A stretch of 64,000 bases of DNA from Boswellia sacra (GCA_013180625.2 SNVD02009882.1:1-64000); one strand, 5' to 3'. Counted from the stretch's first letter, positions 36,201 to 49,686 are shown. Numbers and translations: made by a program. Notes: generated from the sequence alone by a model not told the origin.

Positions 36201-38585
36201 AACAGCAATAATTGTAAGTTTATAATAATTTAGTAATAAATTAAACATCAATAAGAGCATGAGATGAGATTATGAGATGAGGAGATGAGATGGAAGAATC
36301 CAGACTCCAGACATGACAGGGAAGCAAAAATGGTGTTGATGCATCATGGGGTGAAGGTCCACCCATGTGGCTGTCTGTAAATGGCCCAATTTCACATTCA
36401 TGTGTCTTTGAATTTGTATAGAAAAAGGCTGCTAACTCCCCTGATCCAAACAGGCATTTTCATATAAAGACGAGAGAGAGTTCGAGCGCATGACAATCAC
36501 GCGTCCCATTATTGGTGCAGCTGCAATGTAGTGGTTGCACCGTAGACTCTCTCTCGTTTAAGACCACCAAGTGTCAAACACGCTTACCTTCCTTCCAGCT
36601 TTAGTAAAATAAACCAATGACTAAAATTATGTCAATTAGACTCAGTAAACTTAATAAATTAAAATAATTGTGAAGAATGACTGAAATTAAGAGCACAACT
36701 TCGAAATGACTACGCATCTATAAAATCTACGCATCCTAATTACAACGTGATAAAATAATAAATTTATTTATTTATTTACTATTAAGCATTAAATGTCGAT
36801 ATCTTAATAGTTATGAAGATGTCGAATGTAAGAGGCCAATAACAAAAAATATATGTTGATTTATTAGTCTATCAAATATAGTTATGACATCTAAGTTTTT
36901 CGAAATTATCCATTTTGGGAACACAGCTTTTGATTTAGGTCATATATAACTAGGAAAGAAGTATGATTATTTATCTCAAAATTTCATAATGTCATATATT
37001 CAAATTGTGTGTCATTAATCTAAGTTATGATCATACTATACTCACTTGGTAATTGTAAATTAACAGTCTATATCAATAGATAGAAAAAATTGGGATAAAA
37101 ATTGTAAATGATGAGTTGTTTTACAATGATGCATTAATCTTAATAGAAATACTAATGTTTCTGGTAACAGTATATTTACCATATTTTGAAATTTAAATAT
37201 TGATTTAAAATAAAACGATAAGAAGAGGAAGAGCTAATGTTGAGAGACATTTTGTGGTATTTCCAAATTCTAATGAAATAAAATAGCTTTTACCGAGTTG
37301 ATGGAGTTTGGGTTCGCAAGAAAACTCCTATGCACAATATCATAAACTTTGTCATTGCTTGATTAATATGTTTGCATTCATATTTTGAAACTTCATAATT
37401 GGCTGCAAATCCTTGCTGAAGTTTAGTGCACAAAAATTAGATTTATATTATGCATTTCTTATTTCAGGATTCGTGTAATATTACTCATATTTAATATACA
37501 CAAGACGCTATCACATGACAAAAAAAATGTTTTTGGAATCTTTCCATAACTTTATATAAAACCAACAATTTGGATAAAAGAATTCGGCGTTGGTCCAATG
37601 ATATCGCCCCCTGATCTTTGATAACGTGATATTGAGCACATATAAAGATATACACCTAGCTACGAAAGATTAAAAATAAGGGAAATTTTTATTAATATCC
37701 TTAAAATTTGAGAAAACCAACTTAGATCTAAAAGTTTCCCGAAATCAAGACTATGATACTTGCATTTTATGTATTTCAAATATTTTAAAAATGTTATCGT
37801 CAATTTTTTTTAAACTGTAATCATCAAAATTTCTGAAATGTAACTTAATCAGGAGTGTTGTGTTGGTGTTAATATCTCTATAAATAGATAAGAAAGAATC
37901 AACCTTTCCCGTCTCAGCTTGCCCCGATTGAGATTTGAGAGGACAGATGGGCAACAATAATGAATGCGTCGCATGTTCAAATTATGTAACGTGGCTATTA
38001 GGATCCCACATGGGTTAAACGGATACTGGATTTTTATTTTGCGATACAGAAATTTTTTCTATCTTGGGTCTGAACAGCTTGTGTGAAAGTTCCTTTGTCA
38101 ATGTCTCATGTGTCCGTTTGCTCAAGTGAAATTTTGCTTCCATGGGCACCAATCGCCGAAAATTTGTACCGATTATCTATTCCTTATAAACTTTATTCTT
38201 GCTTTAGAAGCTCCAAAAATAATTGAACAAACATGAAATGTGAACCGTTTGACTTTTTACCATTGATTATTGGTGAAGACAAGATAAGATTATTCAAGAA
38301 GCATAATTGGGGGACGGTGTTTGTTTTTCCATTACAATATGAATTTGATTGATTTTTAATTATTTAAATATTTAATATATATATTAAAATTGTGTTCGTT
38401 TATAAATTTTGTATTTTGCTTCAAATTTTTTTTTAAAATATATGATTGATATTAAATTTTAAGTGTATTAGAAAATGTGCAGAATATATATAATTTTGTA
38501 AATATAAAATCATAAACACAGCCTTATCTTCTTAATTAAATTGTCAATTTTTAATTACCTAAAATAAAAATGATACTGTTGTATA
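33286..38585. other. Intergenic, no gene recognised
   Basis: A 5.3-kb AT-rich stretch. The open frames at 34157-34351 and 34357-34623 have no family resemblance. A degenerate A-rich array lies at 34640-35150. The remainder shows no gene, RNA or element boundary that I can support. Confidence 0.45.
34640..35150. repeat. Degenerate A-rich tandem repeat
   Basis: Units of ~75-85 bp recur with the core AAATCCCAAAATAA(C/T)AAAAAT and then AATTAGT(T/C)CCAACACTTG-like sequence. Similarity between units is low, so the array is old. Confidence 0.5.
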
Positions 38586-39631
38586 GTTGGTGTCTAGAAT
38601 TTTAAAGCAAACTCATTAATGCAAACAATTCTAACATCCAAATTGTTCGGTAAAATAATCCTGTCACCCATCGAAAAGATCCTTGGCAAACAAGTAGGAT
38701 GAAATTATTACACGATAGAAACCATGAGAGTTCTAGAAATATGCAGTTATATAAAACAAAACAGTAAACTGTAAAGTAAATTGGCACAGGAGGATTTTTA
38801 CGTGGTTCAGTTATAAAACTTACGTCCACGGACAACTATAGAGCCGCAATTCACTAAGTTTTTGTTTGTACAATCTTTATGACCTTTTATAATGCTGACT
38901 CACTCTCACACACTGATCTAATCTTTATAAAACAAAATCTTCGCAAAGATCATAAACTCTAGTGACACTGTCAACTTTCTGTCGCAGATAACTTAACAAC
39001 ACACTGTTAAGTTATACATAACAACGACGTCTGACATTGAATTACATAAACACTTAACCCGCAAGTTATCCCAAGTGTCTACTAACTCACCCATACTTAA
39101 TCAATAACTCATGTATGATTTCTACCACTCATGCATGGATCAAAAGACTCAAATAATCAAATTAAAGAAGCATCTCAATTTGCGTTGAAGCTCTTCTATC
39201 AATTCATGGAATGCCAAAATCAAAACTCTCTCACAACCAAATCAGCTAACCAGTTAATCTCCCTTTAACGTGTTCTTCCGTTTGTTTATTACATGGTAAA
39301 TATATAGTGAGAGATCTGAACGAAATCTCTTAGAAATCCTGTAAAAGATCTAATCAAAATCATATTAGGATTAGGAAAAATAAAATAAGAAGTGATATAA
39401 TCAAACTCATAAGGAATTAGGATAAATAAATATTCTCTTATTCTAATTAGAATATAAGATACTATATCCTAATATAAAGAGATATTTATTATAAATCAAA
39501 TCTTTCCTAAAATTTAATTCTAAAAACAGTAAAATAAGAATCAAAATAATATTCTTGTTTCATCTCAAGTTGTTCAAAATATAACATGTGTATGACACAT
39601 GCATGTTGACACAAAAATTCTGGTCACCAAC
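38586..39631. mobile_element. Element with 18-bp inverted ends, possibly a solo LTR
   Basis: The left end GTTGGTGTCTAGAATTTT (38586-38603) and the reverse complement of the right end, GTTGGTGACCAGAATTTT, match at 16 of 18 positions. The interior includes TTTTTACGTGGTTCAG and ACTTACGTCCACGG, words common in plant LTR-type repeats. TGTTGG…CCAACA would be an LTR terminus, but the left TG has decayed to AG. There is no coding capacity and no clear target duplication. Confidence 0.45.
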
Positions 39632-39639
39632 ATTCTCGG

Positions 39640-39860
39640 CATAAGTGTCCGACACACACTACTCGACACTCGACACTTGAAACTCGACACTCAATAGGTT
39701 TGACATAACAGTCTCAACATGTGATACAATCGCGACACGACAAAAACTTGACACGACAAAAACTTGACACTCGATAAAATCTCGACATTAGACGAATACT
39801 CGACAAAATGTCGACAATCACACTTGACACCAATAATCTCAACACATCTTGACATCAACA
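39640..39860. repeat. Degenerate CGACA-rich minisatellite
   Basis: Repeated words are ACTCGACACT, ACACGACAAAAACTTG (twice in tandem) and CTCGACA(A/T). The unit length is irregular at ~17-25 bp. It lies directly beside the right end of the 38586-39631 element. Confidence 0.6.
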
Positions 39861-42290
39861 AACCGCAATATGATATACATATTTTATTTTTATATTGCAA
39901 AAGGTATTATGAAACAAAACAAAACAAAACATTTCATTTGAAGCACATCCACGGAATAATCTCAAGGATCCGTACAGACTAATAGCAACCTCAAGAAAGT
40001 AGATGATTAGGGAGCGATTGAATTGAATCTAAGCCATACATTTATGAATCATGAAGAACATCACGTAGTTTTCAAAGGAAAGTTGCATAATATGGAGAAT
40101 GATCCATCCCGCCATAGAATCTGAATCTACGACCTTTTTGTAAATCAACTTTCTCTACTTCGATCATATTCGGTGTTTTCTAAATTGTTAATGGAAGATC
40201 TGAAAGCCATCGGAGTCAGTCGGGAATCGATTCCATTATTATTCCAAATTCAAAATCCAAAGCCCACGTGAATGTATATCTGTTAAAGGATGAATATTAA
40301 CCCAAAAAAAAAAAAAACCCCAAGAAAAATATTGCTCTCTCTCTCTCTCCTCACAATTATCGAATTAGGTTTGGTTTGATTATTTATTTATTATTAGAAA
40401 TTAAATGTTAGATGATGACATAAAATGGTGGTCCCCGCTGGCGCTGGGCAACGTGTAGTTGACATATCACGAGAAATTGTGTGTATCGGAGTAACGTGGC
40501 CCAGCCCAAACCTGACTGTTAGAGATCTTTTTGACTGCATGAAATTTCCCCTCGTGGATTTTTGTGACCCACCCGGGCCCATACTTGCCTGATGAAAATG
40601 CTACGAAAAAGCTACAAAAGCAAGTAGCATGCAATTTTTTTAATATTTTATTTTATATATTTCTTAAAGTATTTTACCTTTCCAGGTAAATCAACGGAGG
40701 CTTTTAGATAATATTATATATATATATATATATTATTTATCATACTAACCACATCTATGATTCGTTAATTTCAACACATATACATGTCATTAAAAGAGCG
40801 TGAGATGACGTGGTGTATATCACTTTCACTTATTTTGATGAGATTAGAAAAATTTTTTGTTTAAAATTGTGGGTCATTAGTCTTCTAGAATCACAATAGT
40901 TAATTAGGAAAAACTTTAACAATAGTTTAATTTATTAGAGAATTTTTATAAAGGTAAGTGTTAAGCTTATAATTTAAATATAATTTAAAATATATAATTT
41001 TATATGTTAATTTATATGATAAAAATTTATTAGGAAAGAAAAAATAAAAATAAATCAATAATATTAGATGTCTAATATGATTTTATCGCATTAAATTACA
41101 GATTTTAGATTGTATTTAAATTATAAGTCTAATATTTTTATTTTATAAAATAATCAATTTTTAGTTAATTAATTTAGTATTGAGTTGTAAAGTAAAGAGT
41201 TTAGTTGTAAAACTGGCCAGATAAATATTATCGAGACATGCATCATAGTTACATGAAATATAATGAAAGTGATATATCTATCCAATCCAATGCGAATTAA
41301 CAAGTAGATTTTACATTATTTGATAACTTAAAATTTTCAAAACGACGTTAATGTTTCTTACTCTTTTAAAATAAATTATTAAAGTTACTAAGAATATAAT
41401 TCACTTATTAATTTATTATTAAGTAGATATATATCATATCATCATATATTAATGTAATACAACAAAAATATCATAGAATTTCTCTAAATGGAATCAAAGT
41501 AGACACATAATTTTGAGAACTTGTTATTTGTAAACAAAATTTGAAAATTAAATTATTTTTTAGATCATTTTATGGTAGTCGAGTAATATAAAATCAGATT
41601 TTTTAATAAAAAATTGGGGATTTAAAGAAAAAAATTGAAGAAAATTAATCTAAAAGTCGAGACTTTTTCTATGCACCGGGATCATTGTAGTCAATTCAAT
41701 ATTTTTGGTTATTCATTGCCAGATAATTAAGCTAATAAATATTCTAAAAATAAAAAAAATTAACCAAATAAATAAATATCCCGTAACTGTAAAGAGAGGA
41801 GAGAAAGTAATTAAAGAGAAGATACGTTTGAGCATACTTCAAGGTATAAGCGCGTGGGTGGGATTTACCAAAATTAAGCCGTTCCAACTAATTAGGATTA
41901 AAGTATAGCTAACATGTGAATCACAAAAAACCCTGTATGGTCCCCACGCCAATCGTACGCGCAGTGAGTTTTTGTGTGGTCACTCTCTCGGCCCCTCTCC
42001 CTCTCAATAATTGTCTGGATACACAGTGAACCAGCATCACCACTAGCTCGATAGTACGCCTTCTCGGCGCAACCTGAGCCACATCCCAACCTACCTCTTC
42101 TCACATTCACTCGCTTCTTATCCATCTATTTATTGCCCTTCGCTGCCCTTCCTTTCGTTGCCCAAAGCGAAAGCTTAAAAAAGAAAAAAAAGAAAAAGAA
42201 ACAGAAATCTATTTTCTTCTTTCTCTCCTCGTATGATTCGATTGATATTCTCAGCCTTTGCCATCTCTAGAAAACCTTGGATTGTTAGTT
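39861..42290. other. Intergenic and GGP upstream region
   Basis: AT-rich non-coding DNA to about 41.7 kb. From ~41.9 kb the sequence becomes GC-richer, with CT-rich tracts (41980-42005, 42085-42160) typical of a plant promoter and 5' leader. No transcription start can be placed. Confidence 0.45.
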
Positions 42291-42391
42291 GATTGTGCAT
42301 CAAGTGGGTGGGTGATTTTGGGATTGGGAAAAATTGTTTGTTGGGTTGGTGTGTTTGGGGTAAAACCCGGGAAAGGCAAGTTGCAGACATC

Positions 42392-42580
42392 ACGGCTATA
42401 CACAGAGTAATTCGGCCTCTACTTCATGTCCGGGCTGTACGACGCAAGGGTTGTGTGATTGAGAGCAACCCTTCGCCGCACGGCGGGCGTGGCGCTTTGC
42501 CTTCCGAAGGCGGTAGCCCTTCCGATCTCCTCTTTCTTGCTGGCGGTGGCATCTCCTGCTCTTCTGCTTTCTTTTTCTAG
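42392..42580 (+). promoter_or_regulatory. Conserved ACG-initiated upstream ORF of GDP-L-galactose phosphorylase
   Basis: The frame from ACG at 42392 to TAG at 42578-42580 encodes ~62 residues. It contains the conserved core AVRRKGCVIESNPSPHGGRG followed by ALPSEGGSPSDLLFLAGGG, found in the leader of GGP/VTC2 mRNAs of many plants. The frame has no AUG; the reported start in this family is ACG. Established work on Arabidopsis and kiwifruit GGP shows that high ascorbate makes this uORF stall or divert ribosomes and lowers GGP translation. Its stop lies 170 bases before the main ATG, on the same exon in this genomic sequence. The high coding constraint seen here supports a retained feedback switch. 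The frame remains open upstream of the ACG to about 42293. Confidence 0.92.
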
Positions 42581-42750
42581 CTTTTTAGATTAGATTTCTT
42601 TTAAGGGTTAATTATTAGAAGTGTGTTGCAAAATTAGGTTGTTTTGATTAAGGAAAGCGAAAAAAATAAAAACAGAAGCCCAAAAGCCTTGTTAGTTCTT
42701 CTTCTTCTTGTTGTCGTCGCTTTTGTTGTTGTTTAGTTTGAAAAGCTAAG

Positions 42751-44690
42751 ATGTTGAAAATCAAGAGAGTGCCAACCATTGTTTCGAATTACCAGAAAGA
42801 GGAGGGGGAAGAGGGTTCCCGTCGCGGAAGCGGGTGCGGTAGGAATTGCCTTAACAAGTGCTGCATCCAAGGTTCTTGTCTAAATGCCTATGCGAATTTT
42901 TGTTTCCATTTTTTTTTTGGTTAAAATTTTGAGACATTGACTTGCCTAGGCGCTCGGTTAATTGATTTTTGATTTGGGTTTTTATTTAAATAGATGCAAA
43001 GCTTCCTTTCTATGCCTTTAAGAAGTTGAACGAGATTGAAACTAAAAAGGAGGTGCTTGGAGAAGAGAATAGCGAGCTTCCCTTTGCTTTTCTTGACTCG
43101 CTCGTGCTCGGAGAGGTAAAATTTGTTAAGCAAATGATAAAGAAATTTTTAGCTTTATTTTGGATTGGCATGTTATGGAGATTAAATTAGTATACAATTT
43201 CATTGTAGTGGGAGGATCGCATGCAGAGAGGGCTCTTTCGCTATGACGTCACTGCTTGTGAAACCAAGGTCTGTTCTGGGTTCCTATTCTAACTTCGTGA
43301 TTGAAAAAGAAAAAAAAAATTATTAATCATCTTTGATATGGTTGTTTAACAAGGTTCTTTCATTGACTTGATATAGGTGATTCCGGGTGTGTATGGTTTC
43401 ATTGCCCAGCTAAACGAGGGCCGCCACTTGAAGAAGAGGCCAACTGAATTCCGTGTTGATAAGGTCCTCCAGCCCTTTGATGGGAACAAATTCAATTTCA
43501 CCAAAGTGGGGCAGGAAGAGGTGCTATTCCAGTTTGGACCAAGTGATGACGGTGAAGTCCAGTTCTTCCCATCTGCCCCCATTGATGTTGAGAATTCTCC
43601 AAGTGTTGTTGCCATCAATGTATGATCTTTGTCGTCATTTTATATTTAACAGAGATGATCAATCAAGAATAATAGCCTAATACATTAGTTTTCTGTTATA
43701 TGACTAACAGGTTAGTCCTATTGAATATGGGCACGTCCTTTTGATCCCACGCATTCTTGAGTGCTTGCCACAGAGGATTGACCGTGATAGCTTTTTGCTT
43801 GCACTTTACATGGCTGCTGAAGCTGGGAATCCTTACTTCCGCTTGGGTTACAACAGCTTGGGTGCATTTGCTACCATCAATCATCTTCACTTCCAGGTTT
43901 ATATTTACTTAAACTTCTTACTGCCCAAAATTTAACTTAAGATTTTTGGCAAGTGATTGTTACAAGTTCTTGCATATCAGTTGCTAATTACAAACACAAA
44001 TTGTTGATTTGCATGGTTACAGGCCTACTATCTCGCTGTGCCCTTCCCAATTGAGAAGGCCCCTACCAATGTCATAACCACTATGGATAATGGAGTGAGA
44101 ATCTCTGAGCTTCTTAAGTATCCAGTCAGAGGTCTTGTCTTTGAGGGTGGAAATGCCATGGAAGATCTATCGAACACTGTCTCGGATGCTTGCATTTGCC
44201 TTCAGGATAACAACATACCTTACAATGTGCTAATTTCAGATTGTGGAAAGCGCATTTTCCTCTTACCACAGGTAATAAAATTTGTAATTATATTTCTTTC
44301 TCCAAGATATGTATGTGAACTGTTTTCCTAATTACTTAAATGAACAAATAGTGCTATGCTGAGAAACAAGCTCTTGGGGAAGTAAGTGCTGAGCTTCTGG
44401 ATACCCAAGTAAACCCAGCTGTGTGGGAAATCAGTGGGCATATGGTGTTGAAGAGGAAGAAGGACTATGAGGAGGCTTCTGAGGAAAATGCATGGAGGCT
44501 GCTTGCTGTGGTCTCCCTCTCAGAAGAGAGGTTCCAGGAAGTGAATGATCTCATCTTCGAAGCCATTGCCATAGGTGATATTGCCAACAGAGATGTTGCG
44601 GAGAGCAGAGAAGCTGATGTCAAATCTGAATCTATCGACTCCCGCTGCCCCATGGGGCCTGGGACTCAGGAATGCCTAGTCCTGCAGTAA
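42751..44690 (+). CDS. GGP: GDP-L-galactose phosphorylase (VTC2/VTC5 type)
   Basis: Catalyses GDP-L-galactose + phosphate to L-galactose-1-phosphate + GDP, the first committed and rate-controlling step of ascorbate synthesis by the Smirnoff-Wheeler route. It acts in the cytosol and nucleus. Seven exons (42751-42871, 42994-43115, 43209-43268, 43377-43619, 43711-43896, 44023-44271, 44352-44690) give 439 residues, matching the family (~440). It belongs to the HIT superfamily; the triad HLHFQ is at 240-244, with His240 and His242. Other landmarks are MLKIKRVPT at the start, YDVTACETK (~93-101) and KYPVRGLVFEGG (~279). All junctions are in phase. Regulation through the 42392-42580 uORF is likely. 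VTC2 and VTC5 cannot be told apart here. Confidence 0.97.
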
Positions 44691-47600
44691 GTTCTGGCTT
44701 GCTGACCAGATCTTTTGTGTATGTGGTTCAGGGTCGTCTATCATTGTCTGTATCATTTGAACGTGGCAGTTGCCTGAATAAGCAAACTATGTTTGCATTT
44801 CTGTTATTTGTGGTCTGCGGAATCTTACGAGACTGGTGATGTACTGTTTATATTGTTTTCTTTATGGTGTTATGTAAGATATGCTGCTTGGTGTTGTGAG
44901 TTAATATTTGCCTTTATTTATCCTCTTAATTTATTTCTGTTTACTTATTTCTTTTAAGCCCATCACAGAGAGAAATAAATGCAAACCGCCCTTTTTGGAA
45001 TTACAAACGAAAGGTGATTAGGAGTATCATATCCTTAGATTGTGCAGTAAATTACTGCTCTCTTGCGATTTAGACAAGTATCATTTCTCTGCCCGTAGAT
45101 ATTCCTCTCCTTGTGTATGCTTACCCGCACATTGTCGTATAGGAGAAGAGGAGATAATACCATTGGAGAAACTTGGGTGTTGCGGCTATAGGTAGAGACC
45201 AAATGTATGTTACCCTTGTTAATGTGGTGCTCTGTTAGTATTTATATATATATATATATGTCGCATCCAAGGTTTTTATTTAATCCTAATGGTGTTCTTG
45301 GCAGCATTTCATGTTTACATATGTGCATTCCTAGGAGGCAAGCATGGACCTTTACACTAGATTTTCTGGAGTGAAATACATAAACGTCCCTAGGGTTTTC
45401 TCAAAGTTATTGAGACTTACTGGTTTCATTTCAATGTATATTTGACTTGTAATAAAATAAGAACAACTAAGCATTTCATTGCCATTTACCAATATGTCAT
45501 AACAACCATCACATTAAAGATCTCAAGAGCTTTAGATTAATATATTAGTAATCAAAATATTCTAAGAACTTGTTAAGTAATTACTTGGAAATCTTCATTT
45601 TAGGATATTTAGCAAATAAAGAATATAATATTGAAAAACATATTGAGGGTATTTCAGTCCTTGCATAGAGAACTTCATGTTAGGAATCTTATTTTATTAA
45701 TTTGTTGGCTTTGTTTAGGGAGACGTTTGTGATTCTATGAAACCTTAGGGATGTTCAAAGTATTTCATTCCTTTTTTCTCGGATGTAGAGCTTAATTTAA
45801 CAGAATGCTTAGCTAATTTAATACTAAACCAGCCTGTCAGCCATATTTTATGGGAAGAAGCTTTAGCACAAACGTTAATGTCAACATACCTTTGTTTTTT
45901 CATTTGAATTTTTTAGTCTATCGTGAGATCATTAAATTCTAATATAAAATTATCTTCCTTTGCAATCGTGAGATTATTAAAATTTCCTAACTTGTTTATT
46001 TTGCTAATAATTTGATGGTTTCTCCTTTCAAACTTATTCTATTAAACTTGAGTTGTCTTTCGTGATGGCGGCATCAACGAATAGATTCTTTTAATAGATC
46101 CCATTAGTATATATATTTAATCAAATTAAGATAAGTTCAAATCAAGATGGCATATTCAATAATCAAATATCACACAAGTTGCATAATCAATTATGCACCT
46201 GAGAGAATCATTTTAATTTTATAAGCAATGGTCCGTTGACTCCATTCAAATCCAACAACTTTGAACCTACCCACGCACTTCACTTTATGTAAATGTTAAG
46301 TGCTTCTATTTAATTTATCAATACTTTATATATGATCTAATCGATAACAATCTCAACTCAACTATCAGTGAAGTCATGTCCTTTGACTGTTCTTGCCGGT
46401 TAATTATCAGTCAAATTAAATCGTTTTATACAAATATTTATAAGATCTTTGTGACTTGAGGTTGATTTCATTTCAAGAAAATATTGGGTATAATACTTAC
46501 ATATATAACCATCAATTATGATTGAATATCTCCCCGGCATATACTCTATGATTGAGATTGAGGAGACTGCATGTACAGCAGCTGTATTTAAGATATTTTC
46601 TCCTTTTAACTAGCACATATATTTAATATTTAAATATAAAATTATTGAGTGGAAACATTTTTCTGTCTTTTTTTATTTTTATTTTATTATAAGCAACACC
46701 TTTTTCCTTAAATATGGTTCACCCACCTTCACATGTTTGTTGTATAACTTGTATTGGTGATTGACTCGATCAAAACATTGCAACTTTTATTGACTTGAGA
46801 AAAAGCCATTTGCTTCCACGTGTAATTGTTACAATCAAAGTAAGTTTAAAACTTTTATTAATCTTTTAATCTCATCAGGTGAAAAGATAATAAAATATGA
46901 GCAGCGTTAGATATATAATTAAGTTATATAATATTACTTATATAATTTGATATAGTATAAATTTATTAGATGTGTAATAATAAAAAATAAATTTATTAAT
47001 TTTTAATAAATAAAATGGGACTTATATATTCAATTAATTTATATCATGTCAGATTATATAGATTAGGTTGTATACCTAATATTATGGATAAAATATTATG
47101 TCTATTCTTTTTTAAGTTACATAGCATTTATCTACGTATATGACTAGTCATAATAGAGTAGTTTGTTGTAATTTAAAATTTTATTCATATTTTTAACATT
47201 AATTTATAATCCTCTTATAAATAAATTAATAGATAGTTGTTTGAATGTCATTTCAACAACTCTGTACTGTTGATAAAAAAGTTATAATGATAGTAATAAT
47301 TTAAGTATGAATAAGATATTGCCCCTTAAATTTTATCAAATTATGATTTTCCGTCAAGTAAAAAAAAAAAAAGTATTAAAATAGTCGCTGATTTTCTACT
47401 TTACGAGTTATTATTGTTATTATTTTTACTACCATGCATCCAAAGTGAAAAACTCCCTACGTTGACAAAAAATAAAATAATTAGGCTTCTCAAGGAGGGC
47501 GTAGTGTACATAGGGCTGCTCACCGTTTGGTTTGGGTGGATTTTCAACAAACCCAAACCTAACCCAAAAAAAAAAAAAAAAAGAAGTTAGGTTAAACTAC

Positions 47601-48039
47601 ATCCCAAACCAAATTTGGTTCTTTTTAGTTAATTAGGTAAGAATCAAATGATGAATTTCATAATTTTTTTTACTAACTAAGCAAAATATATTTACTATGT
47701 ATTATTCAAAATTAATAAATTACCATTAGGTAAGTAAAAAAAAGATATCCACATAAACCCTCAATCATTAATATAGAAAGCTAAATTAACTATCAATAAA
47801 TAAACATATTCCAACGATTAAATATAAAACATTAGGAAACTGTGAAACTAGAATCTTAGGACTTATTAAGAAGAAAAATTTACCCATTTGAAGTTAAATT
47901 GAATGTCTTCCTTCACCATTAGTTATAGAGTTGGTTGTTACTTCTGAAAAATTTTTTCAAAAGACCCAAGGGGTTATTTTAGACCAAGAACTAATAGTAA
48001 AAGAGGGAGCGACAATCATTTTACAAAACCCAGCGGCGG
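44691..48039. other. Intergenic, no gene recognised
   Basis: 44.69-45.0 kb is probably the GGP 3' untranslated region. The rest is AT-rich spacer with a short TA microsatellite (45241-45258). Near 47510-47605 there is a hAT-like fragment (GGGCTGCTCACCGTTTGG, then an A18 run). Confidence 0.5.
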
Positions 48040-48994
48040 AAATTAGGAAAAGCACATAAAAGAAAAGCTACGCGCATCGGCCAGTAATCTTCGCTTACTC
48101 ACTGTAAGTCTCTTAAATCACTCACTAATTGACTTTCAGCTAGATTGTTGGATAGCACTTCTTCTTCTCTTTTATATTTGGAATTATTGTTTTGTTTTGA
48201 AGCGGAATTCCACTCTCTGTAAAGCATCATTCGTTTTGTTAGATGATGGTTGTATACTAAGCTTGACTATTAATTATAAATCAATAAGTGGGATGTTAAT
48301 TACCAGTTCATATGGCAAAATGGAATTGTGCTTCTCAGGCTGATTATTTATTGGGTTTCTAAAAATCGTAGTGGTGCTCTCAAGGTGTTCGATGGAATGC
48401 CTGTGAGAGATTAGTGTTGTTGTGTTAATTGTTCATGCTTAATTTGTAGGAGGGAATGTTCAAAGGTAAAAGTGTAGAGGTTTACTTCGGTTGAGACTAG
48501 GCTGACTCGTTCACATTTGGTTGTTTGATGATTGATGCTATATCTAGGGATTAATGAAACAATTTACATTAATTGTTTTATTGTAAAGTCTTGTGGTGGT
48601 TGTGGTGTTATGTGATATAGTGCAATAATACGAGTATGATTGAGTGACAAGGAGATTGTTTTGATGAACGTGATATAACCGGGGGAAAAAAAACCTTCGT
48701 TTGAGGTTTACTTCGATTTATTGCTCTTTTTCGTGATAAAGTTAATTTAAAATAACCTCCTCTATGACTAACAGATTTGTTGAAATGAAGAAAGGAGTGC
48801 ACCCTCAGATGCAATGGATATCCTATGTGACTCAGAGTGGCAGATTGATGCATGTTATGATGACAAAGATACACCATGTTGGTAAAGTTTACCATTTTAA
48901 GGCAAGACGCCAAATGGCTGAAAGTATGGGGCAGCTTGCTAAGTTTAAGCGTCGCTATGAGCAGCAGGAGAATCAGGAAAGCAATGAGAAATAG
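48040..48994 (+). CDS. bL31-type ribosomal protein (probably mitochondrial)
   Basis: The coding part is one short exon ending at 48994. It reads MKKGVHPQMQWISYVTQSGR, followed by VYHFKARRQM and LAKFKRRY, which fits the small plant proteins annotated as ribosomal protein L31. It lacks the zinc-binding cysteines of many bacterial bL31 proteins. A leader exon (~48040-48103) ends in CACT/GTAAGT, and the acceptor is CTAACAG at 48774. If that acceptor is used, the ATG at 48764 is intronic and translation starts at 48785 (MKKG…, 69 residues). Otherwise the start is 48764 (76 residues). I favour 48785. Location in the mitochondrial large subunit is inferred from the family; no targeting peptide is evident. 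Confidence 0.75.
48104..48774 (+). other. Likely 5'-leader intron of the bL31 gene
   Basis: Donor ACT/GTAAGTCTC at 48103/48104 is a near-consensus plant donor. Acceptor CTATGACTAACAG ends at 48774. The interval is T-rich and has no coding signal. A leader intron of this size is common in plant ribosomal protein genes. Confidence 0.6.
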
Positions 48995-49686
48995 AAAGCC
49001 TAAAATACGAAGAGCAGTTAGGTTTCTGGAGAAAGACTCGATTTCTACTTTAGAGATGAATTCAAACCTGTTGCTCTGAAGCCTATTTATTTTCTGCTCT
49101 ATGGGTGCTCAATTTTTAGCAAATATTTTCATTTGGATAATATTGATGTCACCTGTGGTTTGAAAGTTATTTCTGTGATTCAATTAGAGGTACTTCAACT
49201 GCATGCATCTTTCATTTTGTTATACGCTAAACAATGATAGTTATGACATAATACTATGATTCATGATATTTTGTCTTCCTAATCTTGAATTGAAGTCAAA
49301 TGTGTTATTATTGCTTTGTGATAAAATTTAATTTATCTTGAAGAGGACTATCATTGGGCTTTTTTTTTGGGTCATGAATGAGCTGGTTTTTGTGTCTGTT
49401 ATGGTGGACTGATGGTCAGCAGTTGGAAGGTCTTAGCTTCCCTAGGTCCCTTCCTGACTTTCCCTTGACTTCATTCGATTATTATTAAATTTAATCTAGA
49501 GGTGGTATTTGAGGCACAATTATCCTGGCTGGTGTGGGTGGTTCATTTGTTCTGTTGTTAATTGGTACTGAATTCGAGTACAAGGGTACTGGGACATATC
49601 AATAGTCTCTCGTTCTTTCTCCTGTAAACATTAATTACAGCATTTATAATTTGATTAGTCACGTAATGTATCATGTAATGCCAATT
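48995..49686. other. 3' flank of the bL31 gene
   Basis: Non-coding; probably holds the 3' untranslated region. No further gene is recognised. Confidence 0.45.

Noticed and set aside
36480..36560. Possible microRNA hairpin around GGTGCAGCTGCA
   Set aside because: Only about six bases pair on each side of the loop, too little for a MIRNA precursor.
42293..42391. Extension of the GGP uORF upstream of ACG
   Set aside because: The frame is open but starts from TTG, and its sequence lacks the conservation pattern of the known uORF peptide. ACG at 42392 is the established start type.
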